In this document: positions 44,292 to 54,529 of the stretch, piece after piece
Position numbering within the stretch: position 1 is the stretch's first letter
Layout: each line of letters starts with the position of its first letter
Source: Maratus speciosus
Taxonomy: Eukaryota; Arthropoda; Arachnida; Araneae; Salticidae
Reading direction: 5' to 3'
DNA: 64,000 bases
NCBI GenBank assembly: GCA_963932465.1
Contig: OZ010791.1
Location: 320,784,283-320,848,282, forward strand
Notes under the pieces: model-generated
Seen by the model: only the letters and a program-made list of their open reading frames with translations
What the model was told of the DNA's origin: nothing
The model's database searches: none
Program-made: the position numbers and the translations under genes

Positions 44292-44783
44292 AAAAACTTT
44301 TACTCCCTAACAAAAAAGCATTATCACACCTAATTTGTCAACATAATACAAAAAATGAATTTTGAATGAATAAATTCACAATATGATTTAGGAACTTTCA
44401 AAACTAAAATTTTAATCAAAATAACTTCAGTTTTACTCAGAATATTTTTGTTAATTTTTACATGATGAATTTGAATTTTAAATATTTTATACAAATGTTT
44501 GAATTGATTTTTTTCTCGGTGAAACAATTGTTTATTTATTCTAATATATAAAAAAAATAAAGTCGTACTTAGTTTTAGAACAAAAAAGATTAGCTTTTCA
44601 AAATTTAATCTTGTGCGATAGTAAAAAGTTTTTCCTCGGTATATAGTATTTAAAAATATGTGACTTTGTTCAAAATTATAATTCACCTTTACAATTTTTA
44701 TTCCATTTTCTTCTGTAATTTGTTATATTTTTGTGTACATTTTGTAAATACTTTAATCTCTAATTTTCATTTTAATGTAAAAC
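44292..44783 (-). repeat. Inverted 490-bp repeat, left copy
   Basis: The reverse complement of about 54030-54523 at high identity (roughly 97% by eye). The 118- and 114-codon frames in the two copies are the same shadow translation and have no recognised homology. Confidence 0.9.
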
Positions 44784-45320
44784 TTAGATTAACTATAAAA
44801 AAGAATAGCTTTTCTTGCTATAATTATTTAATCTTATACGAGAGTAAAAAACATTTTCTGAATATGTATTATTTTAAAATGTACTTTCTTTTTCTTTTTT
44901 CTTTATAATTCATCTTAATTTCTTAATTTTGATCCCGTTTTCTTCTATAACTTATTTTATTCTTCTATGCATTTCACAAACAATTCAACCTCTAATTTTT
45001 ACTTCTAATTTTTACTGTCCAGCTTAGTCTTACAATATAAAAACAATAGTTTTATTTAAGTATTATAAGCATATAAAAAATATTTTAACTGTATATATTA
45101 TTTTAAAAAGTTTGTTATTTTTCTTTTATTGATAATTCATCTTTTCATAATTTTATCACAATTTTTTTTTTCTATAACTTAATATATACTTCTTTAACTT
45201 TCTGAAATATGTTAATCGCTAATCTAGAGTATTATAGAAACTTAAGGTAAATCATTTCAGTTTTAGTAGCTATAAAAAATTTTAAATCTTAAGAGAAAAA
45301 AAAATGAAGAAATAGAAATC
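44380..45320. repeat. Diverged tandem array, unit about 220 bp
   Basis: Landmarks TATAATTCA-C-TTT, CTTCTATAACTTATTTTATTC-like sequence and CTCTAATTTTNATTTT repeat near 44680, 44905 and 45130. The left copy of the 490-bp inverted repeat covers the first units. Confidence 0.65.
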
Positions 45321-45947
45321 TAGATACTTTTGAACTAATTTTTCTATGTCCCAGAAATTATATAACATTTTTTAGATTAGAAAATGTATAAGCTATTAAA
45401 TATATTTTAAATGATTTATTAAAGTTTTTATAGCTCCTAAAATTTTTAGAGAATATTATTTTAAATTTCATGTAATTTATATCTGGACTTCGAGTCGTAA
45501 TATTTTTTTGTTCCAGTTCAGTTAAATTAAAGTATTTCTTTTTGATTTCAGATTTTGTAAATAACTGTTTCCGGTTTAGTTTATTTTTCACCGCTTTTTA
45601 ATGAAAGAAGAGTTAGTATTTTTTCGTTACTACTTTTTTCCTAAATACCATGTCCATGCATATTTCTGGAACATATTGACGGATTTTGACACATTTTCAT
45701 TTTGTTGGAAAGGTTTCAGTCTGAAGATGGTCCGGATGCAATATCAATAATTACAATATAAAATTGATATAATTGCATGTGTGCTTATTTTTTATTACTA
45801 TTTAATCTTTAACTTTTTCAAAAATTGATGCTCAGTCAATAGTCGTTTCACCTGATCATGTGTTGTTTATTATTGGAAAGTTTCCTGTGTTTATTTTCCA
45901 GCAGTTTCAAAAGTTTTTTTGACATGAATTCGTCCTATTATTGTGGA
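45321..45947. other. No gene recognised
   Basis: AT-rich flank of the Copia insertion. Nothing supported. Confidence 0.5.
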
Positions 45948-45952
45948 CTCAT

Positions 45953-46783
45953 TGTCGGAAATGGTTCAAAATGTGTTTCGACTTTTCGTTTTGTGAAATA
46001 TGCGGCAGGTGGCGACACTTCACGGACAAAGCTTCAAACAACTCTTATAGACCGGACAATTACGCATAGTAATCCAGTCTTCATTTGCGTCAGCTGTCTG
46101 TGATAATGCAACTGCTTAATATTCCTGTAGATGGCAGCACCACAAATAAACTTTGAAAGACTATGAAAGCAGAACTGTTTTGCTAGACTTTGATACACGC
46201 CATTTCAGCAATGATCAGCAGATTTCCATTGTGAAATGAGTGTTCGATCAAGAGCCCTTGCTTCTACTAAAGAAACCCTTTCATCTTAGTCTAGGGCGTA
46301 TCTCTTGAGCGACAAGGACATATGTTTCTGTCTGTCACTTCATGCATTCGCTTTTGGGGAAGCTAACTTTGGCTCTCAAGAATGCAGTACATATTTAATC
46401 AAAACAAGCTAAAATTGTATATCTTAACCAAGTACATATTAACATATTAATCAAGAAATGTAGAGTGCATTAATAATTGTATTTTATTAAAAATAATAAT
46501 CTCGTTTAAAGTCAAAAGCCTGGATTACTGTGATTACATAAACACACTCACTAACGTTTAAATAAAAATACCTTTTTCAGAGTTAAAATAGGATAAAGTG
46601 GATGCAGAAACTTCCGTGATACTCTGAAGATCCAGCGCTCTCACCTATACAGGTAAGAAGAATTATTTTCTCTTACAAACATTCTGCATTTCAAATTAAC
46701 TTTCAATTAAAATAATTTAGAAAAATATTAAATGAAAGAACAGCCTTTATTGTAATATGAATTCACGCCTTTGAAAACTTATA
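45953..46783 (+). repeat. Copia 5-prime LTR
   Basis: It starts TGTCGGAAATGG and ends GAAAACTTATA, so it lacks the usual terminal CA. A duplicate lies at 51289-52119. Differences include AAGCTTC/AAACTTC, CAACTCTT/CAATTCTT and AACATATT/AACCTATT. Confidence 0.95.
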
Positions 46784-46797
46784 GATTATGACACTGG
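46783..46797 (+). promoter_or_regulatory. Candidate Copia primer-binding site (half-tRNA type)
   Basis: AGATTATGACACTG at the LTR edge is complementary, with one mismatch, to the anticodon arm of elongator tRNA-Met (CAGUCUCAUAAUCU, recalled from animal tRNAs). Copia elements are known to prime from internal tRNA cleavage sites. No PBS starting TGG directly at the LTR end is present. Confidence 0.5.
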
Positions 46798-47289
46798 AAA
46801 AGTGAGAAAAAGAAAAGGCTGTAAAGTAATTGATTGTTATTGTTGAAAATAATACCATTGAAATGCATATTGATTATATTGAATATAATAAATAATATTG
46901 ATCAATATTGAAAATTTGAAAATATATAAAAACGAAAAAAAAATTCTTGAATATATTATATATATATAAAGTGATACAATATTGAGTATATATATATACG
47001 AAAAAAATGTTTTCTTGAATATATTATATAAATATAAATGACCTGTTGATAAGAAATATTTCAAGTATATAAAGAACCATTATATAGACAGTAATATTAC
47101 ATTGTGTATGATAGTGTGGCATTAATAAGAAAATACATATACATACAATCCGCATAAAATATAGACATTGATATTTTACTAATATTATGTGTGATAGTGT
47201 AACATTGGTGAACAAATATACATAAACAATACGCACAAAAAATATAAATAATAAAAAAAAAAAAATAGGGTAGAACCTAACGATAAGCC
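46798..47289 (+). other. Copia untranslated leader with short tandem duplications
   Basis: Very AT-rich. About 38 bp around TTCTTGAATATATTATATA is duplicated with a 68-bp spacing (46940, 47010). About 78 bp around ATGATAGTGTGGCATT is duplicated (47085-47162 and 47163-47240). The leader ends in AAGCCATGG, a good start context for gag-pol. Confidence 0.7.
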
Positions 47290-50200
47290 ATGGCAATTTC
47301 TGCAGCAAAGGAAATATCCCTGGTAGAGAAACTTTCTAACAGCAATTATGATCTTTGGGCCTTTCGCCTAGAAATGCTGCTAACCAGAGAGGATCTCTTT
47401 AGTTACGTCATCGACACGCCCCCACTCACTCCAGACGATACTTGGCGAAAAAAAGACGCCAAAACCCGTGCCACAATAAATTTATTCATAGATGACTCTC
47501 AGATTGTCCACATTCGGCATTTAAAAACTGCCAAGGAAATCTGGGATACCCTTAAGCGAGTCCACCAGAGATCCACCTTATCCTCTAAGTTGTTTCTGTT
47601 GAGGAGACTCTATTCAAAAAAGTTATGCGACGGTGGAAATATGAACCAACATATCAACGATATATTAACTTTACGCGACAAATTATACGCCATTGGGGAA
47701 GAAATACCCGAGACTCACATTGTTGCACTTTTGTTGTGCAGTCTACCTAAATCCTATGACCCCTTAATTATAGGTCTTGAAGCTCGAAACGAAAGTGATT
47801 TAACTTTAGAATTCGTAAAGAATAAATTATCTGACGAATACAGACACAGGAGTGAGAATCAAGGAACAAATTATCACGCGCGTGAAACCGCATATAAAGT
47901 AACAAACAAAAACAAAACTAAAAAATACTGCGGCTACTGCAAAAAGCAGGGGCATGCAATAAATGAGTGTTATCACCTGAAAAATAAAAACCAGCATAAT
48001 AATTACGCAAGAAATGACTGGAACAGGAGCAAAGCATTCAACAATCCGAACAACTATAGAAATAACACGAATAGTTACAAAAATACCCAAAATAACCCCA
48101 AGGAAACCTCGAATTTTTGCTTTGGAAGCAAGGCTGAAGATAGTGATAATGAAAAAAATTTGATTCCCCCCAATGATAACAAATCCTCAGAAGAAAAAAT
48201 TCCTGAAAACGAACAAATGACCGCGAACAGAGCACAAACCTCGGTGGAAGATACTTTTATAATTGACTCTGGATGCACAAGGCATGTTGTAGCTACGAAA
48301 CACAACTTACAAAACTTTATGCCAGGAAACTTTGGCGAAATAACCATAGCGAACGGAAAGCGGCTATGTTCACAGGGTCTGGGAGACGTGAATATAAATA
48401 CAGACTCACAAAATTCCATAACTCTTAAAAATGTACTGTATTGTCCCGAATTGCAAAGTAACCTATTATCTGTCAAAAGAGCCACAGAGAATGATATTAA
48501 GGTAATATTTGAAAAACAGAAATGCTCATTTGTAAAGGATAGCCAAACAATTTTAACGGCAAAATTAAATGATAATTTATATGAGTTAGAACCCAAAAAT
48601 GACTACGGATATAACGCGCAGACACAAACATCTTGTGACAATAAAAATTGCATATCCATTTGGCACAAAAGGCTAGGACATAAAAATTTCGAAGCGATAA
48701 AATATCTCACAAAACACAAACTAGCCGAGGGTATAGAAATACACAATTGTAAACATGAAACTGTTTGTAAAGAATGTATTGAGGGCAAACTATCAATCGC
48801 ACCCTACCCCAAATCCGCCACTAACAGATCAAAGGAAACATTAAATTTAATTCATTCAGATTTATGCGGGCCGATGCGATCGCCAACATTCAGTGGAAAA
48901 AGATATTTCATAACCTTTACCGATGACTATAGCCGATTTACAATGATATATTTAATTTCGCATAAGTCAGAAGCCATAACAAAACTTAAAGAATTTATAG
49001 CCCTGACGAAGAACAAATTCGGAAAAACTATAAAAGCGATCAGATCCGATAACGCGAAGGAGTATCTGGGAGATAGTTTTGAAAGTTACCTGACAGAAAA
49101 CGGCATAGAACATCAGTTAAGCGTACCATATTGTAGCCAGCAGAACGGCGTTGCCGAACGTAAAAACAGAACTATAGTCGAAATGGCGCGCACCATATTA
49201 TCTGACGCGAATTTACAAAACCACTTTTGGGGCGAAGCCGTACTTACAGCGACATACCTCATAAATCGGTTGCCCACCAAGGCAAACGAAAACAATAGAA
49301 CGCCTTACGAGCTGTGGAATAACAGAAAACCTAATTTATCGAATATACGGACCTTCGGATGTAAGGCATATGCCTATGTCGAGGAATCGAAGAGATCCAA
49401 ATTTGACAAAAAGGCCGTTCAAGGTATTCTATTAGGATACGATAACCGAAGCAAAGGGTACAGAATACACACAGGGGGAAACAACGTAACAATATCGCGA
49501 ACGGTAAAATTCTTTGAGAACGGAGTAAATGAAGATGACGAAAACGAAAATGACGCGAAGACACCTACTGAAATAGTAGAGATTGAGCTAGATAATGACG
49601 AACAAAATCAAAACAATACTCCGCAGCAAAACACCGCTGAACCGCGGAGATCACTGAGAAATAACAGAGGTGTCCCCCCTAACCGCTACGGGATAAGTGC
49701 GAATGTCTGTAAAGTACAAGACCCGAAAAACTGGGAAGACGTAAACAAAATCAGAGACGCTAAAATTAAAAACAAATGGATTGAGGCCGCGAATGAGGAA
49801 ATAAAGTCATTAAAGAAAAATAATACTTGGGAACTGGTGAACCCCACACCAGGAAAACGCACCATAGGGTGCAAATGGACATTTAAGACAAAATATAATG
49901 CACGCGGAGAAGTAGAGAGGTACAAGGCGCGACTCGTCGCGAAGGGTTACTCTCAAAAGTACGGAAGCGACTACGATGAAACATACGCACCAGTGGTAGC
50001 GCACACCACAATCAGAAGCTTCCTAAATGCCGCCGTGTATAAAAATTTAAAAGTTACTCACCTGGATGTAAAGACAGCGTTCTTACACGGAGATTTAGAC
50101 GAGGAAGTCCTAATGACGCAACCCGAGGGATATGTAGTCAAGGGGGAGGAAGAGAAAGTATGCAAACTGAGAAAAGCAATATATGGCCTCAAACAAGCCG

Positions 50201-51405
50201 CAAGGGCTTGGTACATAAAAATCAATAAGTCGTTAAGAAATTTAAATTTTAGAGAGTGTGATTCAGATCAGTGCTTGTATAAAAGGAATGAAAATGGGGA
50301 CATTTCCTATATAATCGTATATGTAGACGACATTTTAGTCGCCGCAAGCGAAGAAAACACACGCAAAATACACGCAGAGTTATCTAAGGAATACGAAATA
50401 AAAAATCTTGGGGAGGTATCACAATTTCTTGGGATAAATATTAAAAGGCTAGACAACGGAAACCTTGAGCTAGACCAAGAAAATAAAATCGATGAAATAG
50501 CGGAAAAATTTAAATTGTCAAACTCTAAACCAACATACACACCCATGAGCACGGATTATTTCAATACAGACGCACACAGCGAACCGCTAAATGATAACAA
50601 ACAGTATAGGCAGGCAGTGGGAGCACTCCTGTACGTAGCCACGTTGACCAGACCAGACATTGCTGCTACGGTGAACATTCTGGGAAGGAAAAACGAAACT
50701 CCTAGAAAGGCTGACTGGGACGCTGTGGAAAAAGTAATAAGATATCTGCGAACCACAAAGTACTTACGACTAGTTATAGACAAAGAAAAGCCACCCATAC
50801 TAACAGTTTATTGTGACTCTGACTGGGCAGGAGATCGAGAAGACAGGAAGTCCACAACCGGGAACGTATTAAAATTAGGAAACAATCTCCTGTCCTGGAC
50901 ATCACGAAAACAAAACTGCGTGGCTTTGTCCACCGCAGAGGCAGAATACATATCCGTTTCAAACGCGACTCAAGAAATTCAATGGATAATCAATCTACTA
51001 AAAGATTTGGAACTACACCAGACTTTACCGATTACCATCTACGAGGACAATACCGCCTGTATAAAGCTGAGCGATAATGAAAAACATCAATCTAGGGTGA
51101 AACATGTGTCTATCAAATACCATAATGTGAGACACTTGAAAGAAAACGGTGTCATTACACTAGTGTACTGTCCTTCAAAGAGAATGATCGCCGATGCCCT
51201 TACCAAACCAATCCCCAAACCTCACTTCGAACACCTAAGGAATCAACTCCAACTTCTCCCACCACAAGACTCAGTCGAAAAGGGGGAATGTCGGAAATGG
51301 TTCAAAATGTGTTTCGACTTTTCGTTTTGTGAAATATGCGGCAGGTGGCGACACTTCACGGACAAAACTTCAAACAATTCTTATAGACCGGACAATTACG
51401 CATAG
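47290..51405 (+). CDS. Copia Gag-Pol polyprotein
   Basis: 1371 codons without interruption; the start has a good context (GCCATGG) just downstream of the leader. Gag is followed by a CCHC zinc knuckle at 214-227 (CGYCKKQGHAINEC). The protease motif is DSGCT at 326-330, a variant of DSGAT. The integrase has its HHCC region (WHKRLGHKNF from 458, C493, C496) and a D-D-35-E triad at D524, D587 and E623. RT carries LDVKTAFLHG (925-934) and YVDD (1011-1014). RNase H has D1176/D1178 and TAEAEY (1215-1220). Residues 1334-1371 are encoded by the 3-prime LTR itself. The polyprotein supplies capsid, maturation, cDNA synthesis and integration. Typical Copia length; all catalytic residues I can place are intact. 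Confidence 0.97.
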   Translation: MAISAAKEISLVEKLSNSNYDLWAFRLEMLLTREDLFSYVIDTPPLTPDDTWRKKDAKTRATINLFIDDSQIVHIRHLKTAKEIWDTLKRVHQRSTLSSKLFLLRRLYSKKLCDGGNMNQHINDILTLRDKLYAIGEEIPETHIVALLLCSLPKSYDPLIIGLEARNESDLTLEFVKNKLSDEYRHRSENQGTNYHARETAYKVTNKNKTKKYCGYCKKQGHAINECYHLKNKNQHNNYARNDWNRSKAFNNPNNYRNNTNSYKNTQNNPKETSNFCFGSKAEDSDNEKNLIPPNDNKSSEEKIPENEQMTANRAQTSVEDTFIIDSGCTRHVVATKHNLQNFMPGNFGEITIANGKRLCSQGLGDVNINTDSQNSITLKNVLYCPELQSNLLSVKRATENDIKVIFEKQKCSFVKDSQTILTAKLNDNLYELEPKNDYGYNAQTQTSCDNKNCISIWHKRLGHKNFEAIKYLTKHKLAEGIEIHNCKHETVCKECIEGKLSIAPYPKSATNRSKETLNLIHSDLCGPMRSPTFSGKRYFITFTDDYSRFTMIYLISHKSEAITKLKEFIALTKNKFGKTIKAIRSDNAKEYLGDSFESYLTENGIEHQLSVPYCSQQNGVAERKNRTIVEMARTILSDANLQNHFWGEAVLTATYLINRLPTKANENNRTPYELWNNRKPNLSNIRTFGCKAYAYVEESKRSKFDKKAVQGILLGYDNRSKGYRIHTGGNNVTISRTVKFFENGVNEDDENENDAKTPTEIVEIELDNDEQNQNNTPQQNTAEPRRSLRNNRGVPPNRYGISANVCKVQDPKNWEDVNKIRDAKIKNKWIEAANEEIKSLKKNNTWELVNPTPGKRTIGCKWTFKTKYNARGEVERYKARLVAKGYSQKYGSDYDETYAPVVAHTTIRSFLNAAVYKNLKVTHLDVKTAFLHGDLDEEVLMTQPEGYVVKGEEEKVCKLRKAIYGLKQAARAWYIKINKSLRNLNFRECDSDQCLYKRNENGDISYIIVYVDDILVAASEENTRKIHAELSKEYEIKNLGEVSQFLGINIKRLDNGNLELDQENKIDEIAEKFKLSNSKPTYTPMSTDYFNTDAHSEPLNDNKQYRQAVGALLYVATLTRPDIAATVNILGRKNETPRKADWDAVEKVIRYLRTTKYLRLVIDKEKPPILTVYCDSDWAGDREDRKSTTGNVLKLGNNLLSWTSRKQNCVALSTAEAEYISVSNATQEIQWIINLLKDLELHQTLPITIYEDNTACIKLSDNEKHQSRVKHVSIKYHNVRHLKENGVITLVYCPSKRMIADALTKPIPKPHFEHLRNQLQLLPPQDSVEKGECRKWFKMCFDFSFCEICGRWRHFTDKTSNNSYRPDNYA
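51278..51288 (+). promoter_or_regulatory. Copia polypurine tract
   Basis: GAAAAGGGGGAA-type purine run ending exactly at the 3-prime LTR start (51289). It is the expected plus-strand primer and lies inside the reading frame. Confidence 0.9.
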
Positions 51406-52119
51406 TAATCCAGTCTTCATTTGCGTCAGCTGTCTGTGATAATGCAACTGCTTAATATTCCTGTAGATGGCAGCACCACAAATAAACTTTGAAAGACTAT
51501 GAAAGCAGAACTGTTTTGCTAGACTTTGATACACGCCATTTCAGCAATGATCAGCAGATTTCCATTGTGAAATGAGTGTTCGATCAAGAGCCCTTGCTTC
51601 TACTAAAGAAACCCTTTCATCTTAGTCTAGGGCGTATCTCTTGAGCGACAAGGACATATGTTTCTGTCTGTCACTTCATGCATTCGCTTTTGGGGAAGCT
51701 AACTTTGGCTCTCAAGAATGCAGTACATATTTAATCAAAACAAGCTAAAATTGTATATCTTAACCAAGTACATATTAACCTATTAATCAAGAAATGTAGA
51801 GTGCATTAATAATTGTATTTTATTAAAAATAATAATCTCGTTTAAAGTCAAAAGCCTGGATTACTGTGATTACATAAACACACTCACTAACGTTTAAATA
51901 AAAATACCTTTTTCAGAGTTAAAATAGGATAAAGTGGATGCAGAAACTTCCGTGATACTCTGAAGATCCAGCGCTCTCACCTATACAGGTAAGAAGAATT
52001 ATTTTCTCTTACAAACATTCTGCATTTCAAATTAACTTTCAATTAAAATAATTTAGAAAAATATTAAATGAAAGAACAGCCTTTATTGTAATATGAATTC
52101 ACGCCTTTGAAAACTTATA
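51289..52119 (+). repeat. Copia 3-prime LTR
   Basis: 831 bp, the same length as the 5-prime LTR, ending ACTTATA before CTCAT. It contains the last 38 codons and stop codon of gag-pol (51403-51405). Confidence 0.95.
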
Positions 52120-52124
52120 CTCAT

Positions 52125-53190
52125 AAATAAATATATTTTGTGTGTGTGTGTGTGGGGAGGGGGGTCTAAAAACGTATTGTTTGGATATATTTTGTTTTGA
52201 AGATAATACTAATAATCATATTGAATAGTTAATTGCAAAATAACGTGGATGTAAGAAAACGGTGGAAAAAGTATAAAACGCGCGCCATACGAAAGCAAGG
52301 GTAAAAAAAAGTGAACGTTTTATCCTGATAAGTGTGTCTTATATATTTTCCCCAATAATCGGATACGCAAGTTTCAGGTACAGAAATTCCCATTCATCCA
52401 GGCTAGCCTACATCGAAAGTTCCTTGTCCATCTAAAGATTACGCAGTTAGAAGTTCATGCTCATAGACTAATTTAACTGAAAATCATACAACCCATGCAA
52501 ATGTAAAGAATATCATTAATCAATATTAGCCAGTTCCAAAAATAAACTACAATGTAGCTAGTAGTTCCCAGATGTGGAAAACTGAGAAAGCAACAGTAAT
52601 AATATGTTCTCCATTAAAAAGAAACTGAATAACGTGAATAATGAAGAGTCAATCTTACAATAAGAAGCAGAATTCAAAGCGTAAGAAAGAAAATTGGTGA
52701 TGGAAGCTGTGATAGATCTCTGTCACATATCATGTGACAGAGATCTATCACATACCCTTATTTCTTCAAAATTAATTGAATTAATTTATTTTGGCTTTTG
52801 AAACATGTCGTTTTGTTCCCTTCGCTATGTAAAATTTATTATTTAACTCGACGCTTAAAATCCATTTCGAATCGTATCTGTTCGTTTTTCTTTCTTTCTT
52901 TTATTATTCTCTAATGTAATGCAGTAAGTTTAACTTCATGAGTTATAATCGCTTTCTCAATAACATCGGAGGCTGTTAAGATAAAATAAAATATAAACAG
53001 AAGAATCAGATGCACCTGCTGTTGATTTCAATGAATGTTATTTTGTTTTTGTTTTTCTTTTGCATCGCCCACGCGAGATATATTTATCTCTCATTCTTTT
53101 TAGTAAAAGTGACCGTTGAAATAATATTTTAATAATGTAAAATGAATGTTTATTGATGCGGTTTTAAATTACTTTTCATGCACGTTAATT
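52125..53190. other. AT-rich flank with one perfect hairpin
   Basis: No gene seen. TGTGATAGATCTCTGTCACA (52708-52727) is exactly mirrored at 52733-52752 around a 5-base loop. A short (TG)n lies at 52140-52154 beside a G run. Confidence 0.7.
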
Positions 53191-53259
53191 TTATTTGTCA
53201 GTTACATATCGTTCTCAGCATTTCGCAATTTTAAGTAGCAATCATTTAACTTATTCATT

Positions 53260-53790
53260 TGTTTTGTTAATTTATAGCCGGCTTTATGGCGTCAGGTATA
53301 TATACATATGTAGAACCGTTTTTCTGGCAACCTCTCTGCATCACGCGTTTTTTATTGTTTTTGTTGGGATGCTGGATTCTGGGATAATCATTTCGGTGTG
53401 TAAAGATGACCCTTTGTCTGCTCTTTCGTGCACAAATTGTAATCCTGGAAATTTGGCGATGCTGTAGCGCCAAGTCTTATATGTTTCTTATGAAATCACT
53501 CTCTTCGAACTTCTGCTCTCATCATGTAAGCACGTAAAAAGACCTTGTGGTCTGAGGGTACGCTCAGGCGTACCCCTCTCATTTGCAGATCTCCTCTCTC
53601 TGCCATTTAATAATTCTAAGTTATTTTATCTTTTATTTCTATAGTTAAAAATGTTTAATAAAGTTTTTTAGTTCCTGTATTGCTTTGTTGGAGTTTTTCT
53701 TCTGCATTTAATCGAACTCCACCGAACCACTTCAGAGAAACTGACAAGGAATTGGATAAAAAAAGAACGTAGTTGGTAGCGAGGAAGAAT
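53260..53790 (+). repeat. Possible solo LTR or LTR fragment
   Basis: In order: a TATATATA-like box (53298), a hairpin GGGTACGC-TCAG-GCGTACCC (53557-53576), AATAAAG (53658), a C/T-poor end near 53770 and TTGGTAGCGAGGAAG, which resembles a gypsy-type primer site. No second LTR or flanking duplication was found, so this is tentative. Confidence 0.3.
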
Positions 53791-54029
53791 CCAGTTCTTG
53801 TCTAATTTGAAGCAAACAATCCATGAGGTATGATGCGGAATGGGTTCAAGCACAATGAGTGTAAGCATTGGGCACATGACAATGCATTCCTACTTCACCG
53901 ACATGGAAATGTGTCTTTCTCACGGAGATTAAACTGAAAAAATAATTGTTGAAACTTTTTCAAACTTTGAAAATTTATTTTCATACTTTTGTTTATTCTT
54001 ATTTACAATAAATTTACAATAATTTCTAA

Positions 54030-54523
54030 TTTACATTAAAATGAAAATTAGAGATTAAAGTATTTACAAAATGTACACAAAAATATAACAAATTACAGAA
54101 GAAAATGGAATAAAAATTGTAAAGGTGAATTATAATTTTGAACAAAGTCACATATTTTTTAAATACTATATACCGAGGAAAAACTTTTTACTATCGCACA
54201 AGATTAAATTTTGAAAAGCTAATCTTTTTTGTTCTAAAACTAAGTACGACTTTAATTTTTTTATATATTACGATAAACAAACAATTGTTTCACCGAGAAA
54301 AAAATCAATTCAAATATTTGTATAAAATATTTAAAATTCAAATTCATCATGTAAGAATTAACAAAAATATTCTGAGTAAAACTGAAGTTATTTTGATTAA
54401 CATTTTAGATTTGAAAGTTCCTAAATCATATTGTGAATTTATTCATTCAAAATTCATTTTTTGTATTATGTTGACAAATTAGGTGTGATAATACTTTTTT
54501 GTTAGTGAGTAAAAGTTTTTTTG
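54030..54523 (+). repeat. Inverted 490-bp repeat, right copy
   Basis: Mate of 44292-44783. It starts ACATTAAAATGAAAATTAGA and ends near AGTAAAAGTTTTTTT. The 9.2 kb between the copies contains the Copia insertion. Confidence 0.9.
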
Positions 54524-54529
54524 TAATAT

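Larger units (their letters stand above)
45953..52119 (+). mobile_element. Complete Copia (Ty1/copia) LTR retrotransposon
   Basis: A 6167-bp element bounded by 5-bp target duplications CTCAT (45948-45952, 52120-52124). The two 831-bp LTRs differ at about three positions by eye, around 99.6% identity. It has a single uninterrupted gag-pol frame, a polypurine tract and a plausible primer site. Its order of domains (protease, integrase, RT, RNase H) is that of Copia rather than gypsy or BEL. Everything visible suggests a recent and possibly still competent insertion. Confidence 0.97.

Noticed and set aside
44330..44686. 118-codon conserved protein (second copy at 54138-54482)
   Set aside because: Both copies are shadows of the same inverted repeat; the composition is simple AT-rich translation and no homology is recognised.
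47827..48596. Minus-strand frames antisense to Copia gag-pol
   Set aside because: Typical shadows of a long coding frame; no domains or independent signals.
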